A stretch of DNA of 64,000 bases from Clostridiales bacterium (GTDB lineage: Bacteria; Bacillota; Clostridia; Christensenellales; Pumilibacteraceae), in the NCBI GenBank assembly GCA_029055565.1, contig JAIDCZ010000031.1, positions 1-64,000 of the forward strand, given 5' to 3'. Below, piece by piece: positions 1-7,837 of the stretch (position 1 is the first letter of the stretch; each line of letters begins with the position of its first letter). The notes below the pieces were generated by a model. That model saw nothing but the letters and a program-made list of their open reading frames with translations. It did no database searches and was not told the DNA's origin. The translations under genes and the position numbers were made by a program.

Positions 1-2
1 CC

Positions 3-263
3 AATGCCGAGCCGACCGCCGAACAGCCTACGGTCGAACCTAAAACCGAACCGACCGAAAAACCGGCGGAACAGCCTACGCCCGCGTCGGCAGAACAGCC
101 GGTAGCCGCAACGGAAACGGCAACCGAGCCTACGGCAGAGGTAGCCGCAACGGAAACCGCCGAAGCTACCGAAACGCCTAAGGCAAAGCCTACCGCCGCA
201 AAAAAGAGCAGTAAGCAAGGCGCGTCCAAAACGACCGGAAAATCCACCAAAACCAAGAAGTAA
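3..263 (+). CDS. C-terminal part of a protein with a low-complexity Pro/Thr/Glu/Ala tail and basic end (5' truncated by window)
   Basis: Open frame 3 from window start: NAEPTAEQPTVEPKTEP...KKSSKQGASKTTGKSTKTKK*, stop TAA at 261-263. Confidence 0.6.
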   Translation, partial: NAEPTAEQPTVEPKTEPTEKPAEQPTPASAEQPVAATETATEPTAEVAATETAEATETPKAKPTAAKKSSKQGASKTTGKSTKTKK

Positions 264-318
264 GCAAGATACTTCCAAACAATAAAAAATTTAACAACAC
301 AAAAAGGAGATAACCAAC

Positions 319-543
319 ATGTCTTTCAAAAAGGAACTTTCTAAGGAAATCAAGTCACTCGAGGAAGAAATAAAACAGCTTGAAATCAAGCGTTCCAGAT
401 CGCAAGCGTCGATTATCGATTCGCTCATAACCAAGCAAGACCCCGACGAGCAAGACGTTCAGTTCTTCCGCACATATTCCGCGGAAATCGAGCTTAAGCG
501 CGAACAGCTTGCCAAGCTTAACCGCAAACTCGAAACGTTGTAA
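319..543 (+). CDS. Small coiled-coil hypothetical protein (74 aa)
   Basis: ORF with upstream AAAGGAG RBS; Glu/Lys-rich heptad-like sequence; followed by a terminator. Confidence 0.7.
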   Translation: MSFKKELSKEIKSLEEEIKQLEIKRSRSQASIIDSLITKQDPDEQDVQFFRTYSAEIELKREQLAKLNRKLETL

Positions 544-552
544 AACAAAAAT

Positions 553-580
553 AACCGCCGATTGGCGGTTTTTTTGTTTT
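553..580 (+). terminator. Rho-independent terminator
   Basis: AACCGCC-gatt-GGCGGTT followed by TTTTTGTTTT. Confidence 0.85.
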
Positions 581-786
581 AGGGGATAAGTGTCGGATTA
601 CTCACTACGTTCGTCCCTTATGTAAGAAGTTTGTGCGGCTACGCCTAGATTTCTCCGCTTCGTTCGCTTCGCTCACTTTGGTCGAAATGATGGGGTGTTT
701 GGCTTAGCTTTTTATAGAAAAGCATTGCCTACACTCCCATCACCCCGAGCGCAGTCGAGGGGTCTAGGCGATAGCCGAACAATCAA

Positions 787-834
787 TTTTAATAAAATTT
801 TTTCCTTAATTCTTATCTCTTATCTATTCTATTA
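787..834. repeat. Dispersed intergenic repeat family A (partial copy)
   Basis: TTTTAATAAAATTTTTTCCTTAATTCTTATCTCTTATCTATTCTATTA, shared with 9669-9795 and (inverted) 56211-56327. Confidence 0.6.
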
Positions 835-845
835 TGTTCCGCCGC

Positions 846-1451
846 TTATATTGCGGGCGATAGAATTTTGGCGCGAGTTTTTTCGTCGAACTCGTTTAGT
901 CCCTTGCACAGCTCCGATAGCTTGGTCGCGTTTTCCTCTACGGTAAGGTTGTACGCCGAGCGCACGTAGTCGTACCCGAATACGTCCTCGGGTCGGCTTA
1001 GCATTGCCGTGCCCATATAGCTTTTTTCAAAGGTGAGGCACAGATAGGTTTTGTTTTGTAATGACGTTACCACGCCGTCAAAGCCTTTTAGATTTAGCGA
1101 TTGCTTAAGCTGATACGACCGCGTGGGTTGCGTTCCTACGACGGACATTAGATCTATTTCTCTGCGCGGCGCTCGTCCCTCGTCGGACAGCGAATCGAAG
1201 TCGTAGCCGTCGCGGCGCAACGCGCATAGGTAGGGGAAGGCTTCCAGCGACACGAAGGTTGACTTTTTGTTGACGAATTTTCCGTATACCAGCTTTTTGG
1301 AGTTGATAGCTTTTTCGCGCATGTTCCACAGCTTCATAAAGCTTACGCCGCTCATTTGCCATGCCGAAAAACCGTCTTCCACCCAGAACGGAAGTATGCC
1401 GTACTCGTTTACGCAGTCTATTATATCGTCTACGGTGAATATTCTTTCCAT
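846..1451 (-). CDS. Hypothetical protein, possibly AlkZ-related
   Basis: 201-aa ORF MERIFTVDDIIDCVNEYGILPFW...; compatible with small AlkZ-related Clostridia proteins, from memory only. Confidence 0.5.
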   Translation of the reverse strand: MERIFTVDDIIDCVNEYGILPFWVEDGFSAWQMSGVSFMKLWNMREKAINSKKLVYGKFVNKKSTFVSLEAFPYLCALRRDGYDFDSLSDEGRAPRREIDLMSVVGTQPTRSYQLKQSLNLKGFDGVVTSLQNKTYLCLTFEKSYMGTAMLSRPEDVFGYDYVRSAYNLTVEENATKLSELCKGLNEFDEKTRAKILSPAI

Positions 1452-1671
1452 ATCGTTATTCTATATTATGCGACGGTTTTTGTCAAACGAAAAAAACGGA
1501 AAGGTGGCGTCGAGGTATTAGTAATAGAAATGAGATTGATTGGGTGTAACGCAAAATTAACCACATTGTAAACACACAACAATAAAGTTTTCTTGCATAC
1601 TTATTTTTTAAAAGAAGTATGTCAAACATTAAAAAGGTTTGTCGAAAGCGATGTTGTGTGTTGTTTGGTTG

Positions 1672-1700
1672 TTGACAAACTTTACAGTTAGTAGTACAAT
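1672..1700 (+). promoter_or_regulatory. Sigma-A type promoter for the 1713 operon
   Basis: TTGACA (1672-1677), 17-nt spacer, TACAAT (1695-1700). Confidence 0.7.
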
Positions 1701-1712
1701 TAGCGTAAATTT

Positions 1713-2837
1713 ATGACTGACGATATGCACAAGCTTTATTTGCAATACAAATCGGTGGCAATGTACAGCGCGGTGGCAAACGCAATGCGTCCGCTTGCCG
1801 AGCTGATTATTGCCGCCGAACCCGAACGCCGCGTACGATGCGCGGCGGAGGTTTTTCGTGCCGTTGCGGATGGCGATTGCGACGGCACCGGCGAATGGCT
1901 GAAAAAGCTCGTGCTTGCAGACGACAATCCGTTCAGTCGCGCGGCGGCGCGTGGCGAGCGCATTTCGCCAAAAATAAAAGCGCAAGTGCAAAACGAACTG
2001 CTTACCTTTAAACAGCTGTCGCTCGTCAAGCCGAGTGACTACGACGGCGGCGCGCCGTTTTTTCCGCAGTTCGGGTTCGGCGGATTTTCGGTCACCTACG
2101 ACGGACTGCTGCAAGCGTATGCGTGCGGCGGTTGCGGCGTGCTTAGCGGTGGGGACAGCTTTACTTACCGCGACGGCATGTTCAAGCCGACTGCGGCGCG
2201 TAGCGAGCGACTGTCCGACCTAAAGGGTTACGTCGAGGAAAAATACGAGATAGCAAAAAACACCAAAAGCTTTGTGGACGGCTTGCCGGCGTTCCATACG
2301 CTGTTGTACGGCGAGCGCGGCATGGGCAAGTCCGCTACCGTGCGCGCGGTGGCCGGCGAGTTTTGCGGCAAACTGAAGCTTATAGAAATAGCCGATATTT
2401 CCGAGCTGGCCGAGCTGGTAAAGAAAATACGCGGACTCAAGCAAAAGTTTATTATATTTGCCGACGCGGTGGACGTAGACGTTTGGCAAGCCAACCGCGC
2501 CGCTATAGACCGAGTGCTGGACGCCGCACCCGACAACTATTTGGTGTACTGCACGATAGACCGCGACAAAGGCGGCCGCGACGATTTGTCGTACAGTCAA
2601 GCCGAGCTTGCGCTGTTCGATAGGTTTGGGCTTGTGGTCACGTACCTCAGTCCGGACAGCGACGGATTTGTTGATATACTAAAGCAAATACTTAGGTCGC
2701 GAGCAATAAAGTGGCGGGACGAATACGGCTCGGTTGCCGAGCTTGCCGCGCGAAAAAAAGGCGGGCGCAGTCCGCGTGCCGCCAAGCAGATAGCCGACCT
2801 AATAGAATGTACTTATGCGCAAAAGAGGTGTGACTGA
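1713..2837 (+). CDS. DUF815-family AAA ATP-binding protein
   Basis: Walker A LLYGERGMGKSATVRAV followed by ...FIIFADAVDV..; architecture as in DUF815 ATPases. Confidence 0.75.
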   Translation: MTDDMHKLYLQYKSVAMYSAVANAMRPLAELIIAAEPERRVRCAAEVFRAVADGDCDGTGEWLKKLVLADDNPFSRAAARGERISPKIKAQVQNELLTFKQLSLVKPSDYDGGAPFFPQFGFGGFSVTYDGLLQAYACGGCGVLSGGDSFTYRDGMFKPTAARSERLSDLKGYVEEKYEIAKNTKSFVDGLPAFHTLLYGERGMGKSATVRAVAGEFCGKLKLIEIADISELAELVKKIRGLKQKFIIFADAVDVDVWQANRAAIDRVLDAAPDNYLVYCTIDRDKGGRDDLSYSQAELALFDRFGLVVTYLSPDSDGFVDILKQILRSRAIKWRDEYGSVAELAARKKGGRSPRAAKQIADLIECTYAQKRCD

Positions 2838-3850
2838 TGGGCGAAGTGTTTTTGGACGCGTTTATCGACACGCTTAAGGTACTGCCGTTTTTGCTGATAA
2901 TGAACTTTATTATCGAGATTTTGGAATACAAGTCCAACGTAAAAGTTCAAAAGGCATTGAGCGGCGGGTTTGCACCGCTAATCGGCACGGCTGTGGGTAT
3001 AGTGCCGCAATGCGGATTTTCGGTAGTCGCTACCGAGCTGTACGCCAAACGCAAAATCGCGCTTGGTACTCTGCTCGCAGTTTACGTCGCAACCAGCGAC
3101 GAGGCTCTGCCCATAATGCTGTCCAGCTACGCCGGCGTTACCAAAATTCTGCCGGTAATAATAATCAAAATAATATTTGCGCTCGCCGTGGGATATGTTG
3201 CGTTTGCCGTACAAACGCTTATGCAAAAGCGTAGTAAACCGGTTGCGGAAAACGCCGCAGTAGCCGTTCATTCCGATGAACATGAGAACGCTCACGAACA
3301 CGAGCATGAACACGACCATGACCATGAGCACGGCGACGAGCATGGCGAGGAAAAACTGCATATACACGGCTGTCACCACCACAGCATTGACGAGGACGAG
3401 TGGGACGGAAAAAACGCGACCAAAAAGCAAAAGGCAAAGCGCGTGTTCGACTTGTATATTAAGCACCCGCTGTTGCATACCGCGACGGTTATATTCTTTA
3501 TATTTATAGTCAACGTTATATTCGGCGTGGCGGTGTATTACGTGGGCGAAAAGCGAATTGCGGAATTTATCGGTTCTACCGGATACTTCCAGCCGTTGCT
3601 TGCTGGGTTGGTGGGGCTTATACCCAACTGCGCCGCATCGGTAGTCGTTACCGAGCTGTACGTGGTGGGCGGGCTCAGCCTCGGCGGCGCCGTAGCGGGT
3701 TTGTGCGTGAGCGCGGGCATAGGCTACGCCGTGCTTGCCAAGCAAAACAAATCGATAAAGAACACGGTGCTCGTTATATCAATTATGTACGTCGCTTCCG
3801 TCGCGCTCGGTATGATTATCAACGCAATACCGCAAAGCATATTTTTTTGA
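2837..3850 (+). CDS. Putative 10-TM heavy-metal/arsenic efflux permease (ArsP_2-like) with His-rich cytosolic loop
   Basis: Two homologous multi-TM halves with repeated GxxPxCxxSVVxTELY motifs; His-rich linker; start overlaps upstream stop (TGATG). Confidence 0.75.
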   Translation: MGEVFLDAFIDTLKVLPFLLIMNFIIEILEYKSNVKVQKALSGGFAPLIGTAVGIVPQCGFSVVATELYAKRKIALGTLLAVYVATSDEALPIMLSSYAGVTKILPVIIIKIIFALAVGYVAFAVQTLMQKRSKPVAENAAVAVHSDEHENAHEHEHEHDHDHEHGDEHGEEKLHIHGCHHHSIDEDEWDGKNATKKQKAKRVFDLYIKHPLLHTATVIFFIFIVNVIFGVAVYYVGEKRIAEFIGSTGYFQPLLAGLVGLIPNCAASVVVTELYVVGGLSLGGAVAGLCVSAGIGYAVLAKQNKSIKNTVLVISIMYVASVALGMIINAIPQSIFF

Positions 3851-3866
3851 ACAATATATAAAGTCG

Positions 3867-3895
3867 TTGACAAAGACGGCATAATATGATATTAT
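3867..3895 (+). promoter_or_regulatory. Sigma-A promoter upstream of LRR lipoprotein 1
   Basis: TTGACA, 17-nt spacer, TATTAT. Confidence 0.8.
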
Positions 3896-3905
3896 ACAAC
3901 ACAAG

Positions 3906-3938
3906 ACAACGGCGTCGCATAAATTGCGGCGCCGTTGT
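3906..3938 (+). promoter_or_regulatory. Leader hairpin (13-bp stem) in 5' UTR of LRR lipoprotein 1
   Basis: ACAACGGCGTCGC-ataaatt-GCGGCGCCGTTGT; one G-U pair; left arm shared with 27103-27114. Confidence 0.7.
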
Positions 3939-3989
3939 GCGTTTTAGTAAAATATCCGAGGACGACGTCGTTAAAAATTTGGGTGACTT

Positions 3990-5948
3990 ATGAAACGTTG
4001 CAAGTTAGTTAAATCAAATATAATTAAAGCGTTGTTATCAGTTGGTGCGGTTGTAGCAACAATGCTGTGCTTGTGTGCTTGCGACGGTAGCGATCGTAAA
4101 CCGAAGCAAAAGCTCGATACGCCGCAAAATCTGTGCATGAAAATAATATCGAATAGAGCTAATTTTGTGTGGAATGAGGTGTTGCTGTCCGACTATTACA
4201 CCGTAGATATAAACGGAAAGCAATATAAGGTTACAGACGCATGTATAGATATACTGGAAGTTGGGGCATCTGACTCCGACTTTGTAGTAAAGGTCCAGGC
4301 AAATTGCTCTAATTCCGATTACCTAAATTCCGAGTGGTCAACTGAATACAAGATAACTGTCGGCGGATATAGTCTGAATTTGCTGTCGGACGGTAGCGGA
4401 TACGAGGTTGTGGGCGGAAAAGACGCTACCGGTAATCTGTTTGTTTTGCCGACGTATAAAGGTACGCCTATTGTTAAAATAGGTGATAGTGCATTTGCAA
4501 ACAATACTGCGCTTACCGGCATTATATTGCCGGCAAGCGTTAAGGCAATAGGCAAGCGTGCATTTGCAAACAATACTGCGCTTGCGGACGTTATTTGGCC
4601 GGACATAGTTGAAGAAATAGGCAGTTATGCATTTGAAAACGATACTGCGCTTATGAATATTACATTGCCCGAGTACCTAAAAAATATAGGAGGTTCAGCC
4701 TTTCAAGGATGTTCTAACTTGACGAGTCTACATATACCGCGGCAAGTGGAACGTTTTATTACTAACAGTATATTCAGAAAGTGCGAAAACTTGGTCGAGC
4801 TTACCGTCGATCCCGAAAATTATTATTATCGAAGCGACGGAAATTGTATAATACAGCGGTCGAACAATCGGGTTGTAGCCGGCTGTGCGGGAAGTGTAAT
4901 ACCGAACGACGTCGACGCCATTGCTTCATCTGCATTCAGTTATGTTTACGGACTGAAAAGTATAACCATTCCGTATAATATAAAGGAAATAGACAGTATA
5001 ACGTTTCATGCGTGCAAGGATTTGGAGCAAGTGGTTATTTCGGCGGGAGTGGAAAGTGTTAATACTAATGCGTTTATGGATTGCGGTAGCCTTAAAAAAA
5101 TAACGGTGGAAGACGGCAATCCCATATATAGGGACGAAAACAACTGTTTGATACATGACCGTACGCTTGTGCTCGGATGTGCGGGGAGCATTATTCCGTC
5201 GTCCGTGACGGTTATAGGAGAGGGTGCCTTTCTGAAAGTCAATCTCGAAAAGCTGACTATTCCGTCAAGCGTGGTGAGGCTTGAGAAAAATGCGTTTGCG
5301 TCTACCGATCTCGGTGATATAGTAATTCCGTCTGCCGTGCAAACTATCGGCGACTATGCATTTCACAAAAGCAAGGTAAGGTCTGTAATTATAGAAAACG
5401 GTGTAAAAAGTATAGGTAGCTATGCGTTTGGTGAATGCCAAAATCTGGAAACGGTGTATGTGCCTACAAGCGTCACGTCTATAGGCGAGTACGCGTTTGT
5501 TCCATATAGCGACTCGTATTCTGGTGGCACTGCAACTGTTGAAGAGCGCACTTGCGCGCCTACCGTGTGCGGAGAAAACGTTAATGTAGATAACAACGTG
5601 ACTTTACGTTCTACGTCCGCTTATTACCACAGCGAAAACTGCGAGCTGGAAGTGGAAAATAATTATCCGTACGTCGTTGCGTATTATATTCCAAAGACAA
5701 TTAAGAGCAGCGGATTGTTGGGGTCTGTCGAGCAAGAAAACTCAGCTATAAAATATATTTTCGACGCGGCAAGGGAGTATAAAGCGTTTTCGCCGTGCCG
5801 AATGGGCTATACTTTCGGCGGTTGGGCGTTAGAGCGCGGCGGCACGGTAGCTATTACCAAACAGAACACGGTTGACGATTTGGAAACGTTCATAGGGGAT
5901 GGCGAGGAATACGTCAAGGTTTACGCCATTTGGAACAAAAACGATTAG
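3990..5948 (+). CDS. BspA-type leucine-rich-repeat lipoprotein with C-terminal InlB-like module
   Basis: Lipobox LCACDG; repeated IGDSAFANNTALTGIILPASVKAIG-type LRR_5 repeats; C-terminal YTFGGWALERGG..VYAIW. Confidence 0.85.
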   Translation: MKRCKLVKSNIIKALLSVGAVVATMLCLCACDGSDRKPKQKLDTPQNLCMKIISNRANFVWNEVLLSDYYTVDINGKQYKVTDACIDILEVGASDSDFVVKVQANCSNSDYLNSEWSTEYKITVGGYSLNLLSDGSGYEVVGGKDATGNLFVLPTYKGTPIVKIGDSAFANNTALTGIILPASVKAIGKRAFANNTALADVIWPDIVEEIGSYAFENDTALMNITLPEYLKNIGGSAFQGCSNLTSLHIPRQVERFITNSIFRKCENLVELTVDPENYYYRSDGNCIIQRSNNRVVAGCAGSVIPNDVDAIASSAFSYVYGLKSITIPYNIKEIDSITFHACKDLEQVVISAGVESVNTNAFMDCGSLKKITVEDGNPIYRDENNCLIHDRTLVLGCAGSIIPSSVTVIGEGAFLKVNLEKLTIPSSVVRLEKNAFASTDLGDIVIPSAVQTIGDYAFHKSKVRSVIIENGVKSIGSYAFGECQNLETVYVPTSVTSIGEYAFVPYSDSYSGGTATVEERTCAPTVCGENVNVDNNVTLRSTSAYYHSENCELEVENNYPYVVAYYIPKTIKSSGLLGSVEQENSAIKYIFDAAREYKAFSPCRMGYTFGGWALERGGTVAITKQNTVDDLETFIGDGEEYVKVYAIWNKND

Positions 5949-5953
5949 TAACT

Positions 5954-5988
5954 ATATAGCCGTGCGGATATAATCCGCACGGCTATAT
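5954..5988. terminator. Terminator-like hairpin (16-bp perfect stem)
   Basis: ATATAGCCGTGCGGAT-ATA-ATCCGCACGGCTATAT followed by TT. Confidence 0.75.
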
Positions 5989-6034
5989 TTAAAAAAAGCT
6001 TGATTTTATCGGCGTTTAATGATATTATAGGTAT

Positions 6035-7822
6035 ATGGCTACATTGTACAGAAAGTATAGGTCGCAAAGGTTTGAGGACGTTATAGGGCAAGACCCGATC
6101 GTCACCACGCTGACCAATCAGATTAAGCTTAACCGTATCGGGCACGCGTATTTGTTCACCGGCAGTCGCGGCGTCGGCAAAACGTCGTGTGCGCGTATTT
6201 TTGCGCGTGCAGTCAACTGCTTGCATCCGGTAAACGGCAGTCCGTGCGGGGAGTGCGAGGCATGCAAAAAGCTTGCCGCCGACAACGTAGATATTATAGA
6301 AATGGACGCCGCGTCCAACAACGGTGTGGATGACGCGCGCGATATTAGGGAAAAGGTAAAATACCTTCCGGTTGCGTGCAAGTACAAGGTGTACATTATA
6401 GACGAGGTGCATATGCTGACGGGCGGTGCGTTTAACGCGCTGTTAAAGACGATAGAGGAGCCGCCCGAACACGTTATATTTATACTCGCAACCACCGAGC
6501 CGCAAAAGCTGCCGCAGACCATTCTGTCGCGGTGTATACGGTTCGACTTTAGGCTCGTTCCCACCGATATTCTTGCCAAGCACATAGCGCGTATTTACGA
6601 CGCGGAGGGCATTAAGTATACGTACGAGGCCGCCGAGGAAATTGCACGGCTGGGCGAGGGCAGCGTGCGCGACGCGTTGTCAGTCGCCGATACGCTCGCT
6701 TCCGCGGCCGAGCAGATTACGCCCGAGGTCGTGCTTGCGCTTACTGGCGCGGGCGACAACGCCGCCATAGCCGGACTGTTTGATAACACCGCTTCGCGCG
6801 ATCTTACCGGCGTGCTTACCGTAATAGACAAGCTGGTAAAAAGCGGCAAGTCCATGTCGGCGGTGTGCCGTCAGCTGATAGACTACACCCGCAACGTGTT
6901 GGTGTGCAAGTCGGTGGGCAAGGACAAGGCGGTCGCCGTCGGACTGATAAACGCCGACAAGGCCACCGTGCAGAGCATAGCGCAGTCGGCCGACAAGTAC
7001 GCTATGTCTGAGATTTCGCGCATACTCACCGAGCTGGGCAACGCCGAAAACGGACTTAAATATTCGGTCAACCCCCGCGTGTTTTTGGAAACTGCACTCA
7101 TCAAAACGGTGTGCGGCGGGCAAAGAGAGGACGATATTTTGCGCAGACTTACTGCGCTGGAAAACTCCGTGGGGCTTCCCACGGAGCAAAAAAAAAATAA
7201 CCAAGTAGCGAGCGCCGTTCAACCGCCCAAGCCTACGGAGCAAACGGCAAAGCCTATAACGCCGGCCGCGCAAAAGCCGGAGCAGTCTACCGCGCCCATA
7301 GTGCCGACGCAGCCTAAAGCTACGTGCGGCGTGCCCGATTACGAACCCGAGCCGCCGCCCGATATATACGACGCGCCTCCGCCTCCCGAGCCGGCGCCTA
7401 TGCGTTCCGCACAAACCCCGCGGGCTAACAATACGCCGTCCGGCAAGGCGACCGTTTCCGCGGCCGACGAGGGCGAGTTTTGGCATTTAAAGGCTACTGC
7501 CGAGCAAGGACTGGAGCTGCAAGGCAACGTAGTGCGCATCTTGCGCAAGTCGGACGCGCCCGCTTCGGCGCGAGTTATGCGATTGCTACTGCACGGCGTT
7601 ACCGTGCGCGAACGTGACGAATATATTGCGTTCGTTTCGCCCGACGACGTGTTTTTGGCGATGGGCGACCCGAGCGTAAAAAGCGTGCTTAACGGCGCGC
7701 TCGACGCGCTGGGCGTAAAAAAACGCGCACACATAGAGCGCACCGAGGACGATTTGTACCAGCAAGATATAGCGCGGGCAAAAGTTTTGTTTACGCGTGA
7801 TGGAGTTATAATAGCCGAATAA
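6035..7822 (+). CDS. dnaX: DNA polymerase III subunit gamma/tau
   Basis: MATLYRKYRSQRFEDVIGQDPIVTTLTNQI...YLFTGSRGVGKTSCARIFARAVNC, zinc site CxxxCxxC, Pro-rich C-terminal region. Confidence 0.97.
   Translation: MATLYRKYRSQRFEDVIGQDPIVTTLTNQIKLNRIGHAYLFTGSRGVGKTSCARIFARAVNCLHPVNGSPCGECEACKKLAADNVDIIEMDAASNNGVDDARDIREKVKYLPVACKYKVYIIDEVHMLTGGAFNALLKTIEEPPEHVIFILATTEPQKLPQTILSRCIRFDFRLVPTDILAKHIARIYDAEGIKYTYEAAEEIARLGEGSVRDALSVADTLASAAEQITPEVVLALTGAGDNAAIAGLFDNTASRDLTGVLTVIDKLVKSGKSMSAVCRQLIDYTRNVLVCKSVGKDKAVAVGLINADKATVQSIAQSADKYAMSEISRILTELGNAENGLKYSVNPRVFLETALIKTVCGGQREDDILRRLTALENSVGLPTEQKKNNQVASAVQPPKPTEQTAKPITPAAQKPEQSTAPIVPTQPKATCGVPDYEPEPPPDIYDAPPPPEPAPMRSAQTPRANNTPSGKATVSAADEGEFWHLKATAEQGLELQGNVVRILRKSDAPASARVMRLLLHGVTVRERDEYIAFVSPDDVFLAMGDPSVKSVLNGALDALGVKKRAHIERTEDDLYQQDIARAKVLFTRDGVIIAE
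7165..7208 (+). promoter_or_regulatory. Candidate programmed slippage/frameshift site within dnaX (hairpin + A10 + flanking out-of-frame stops)
   Basis: CTCCGTGGG-GCTT-CCCACGGAG (7165-7186), c, A10 (7188-7197); -1 frame TAA at 7198-7200, +1 frame TAG at 7206-7208. Confidence 0.75.
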
Positions 7823-7837
7823 CCGAGGTAAAATTTT

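Noticed and set aside
695-946. 83-aa plus-strand ORF in the 543-846 intergenic region
   Set aside because: Translates repeat sequence and overlaps the minus-strand 846-1451 gene; no RBS or coding signature.
4491-4652. Minisatellite independent of coding function
   Set aside because: Period is exactly one 23-aa LRR in frame, so it is coding repeat expansion; kept only as an LRR duplication note.
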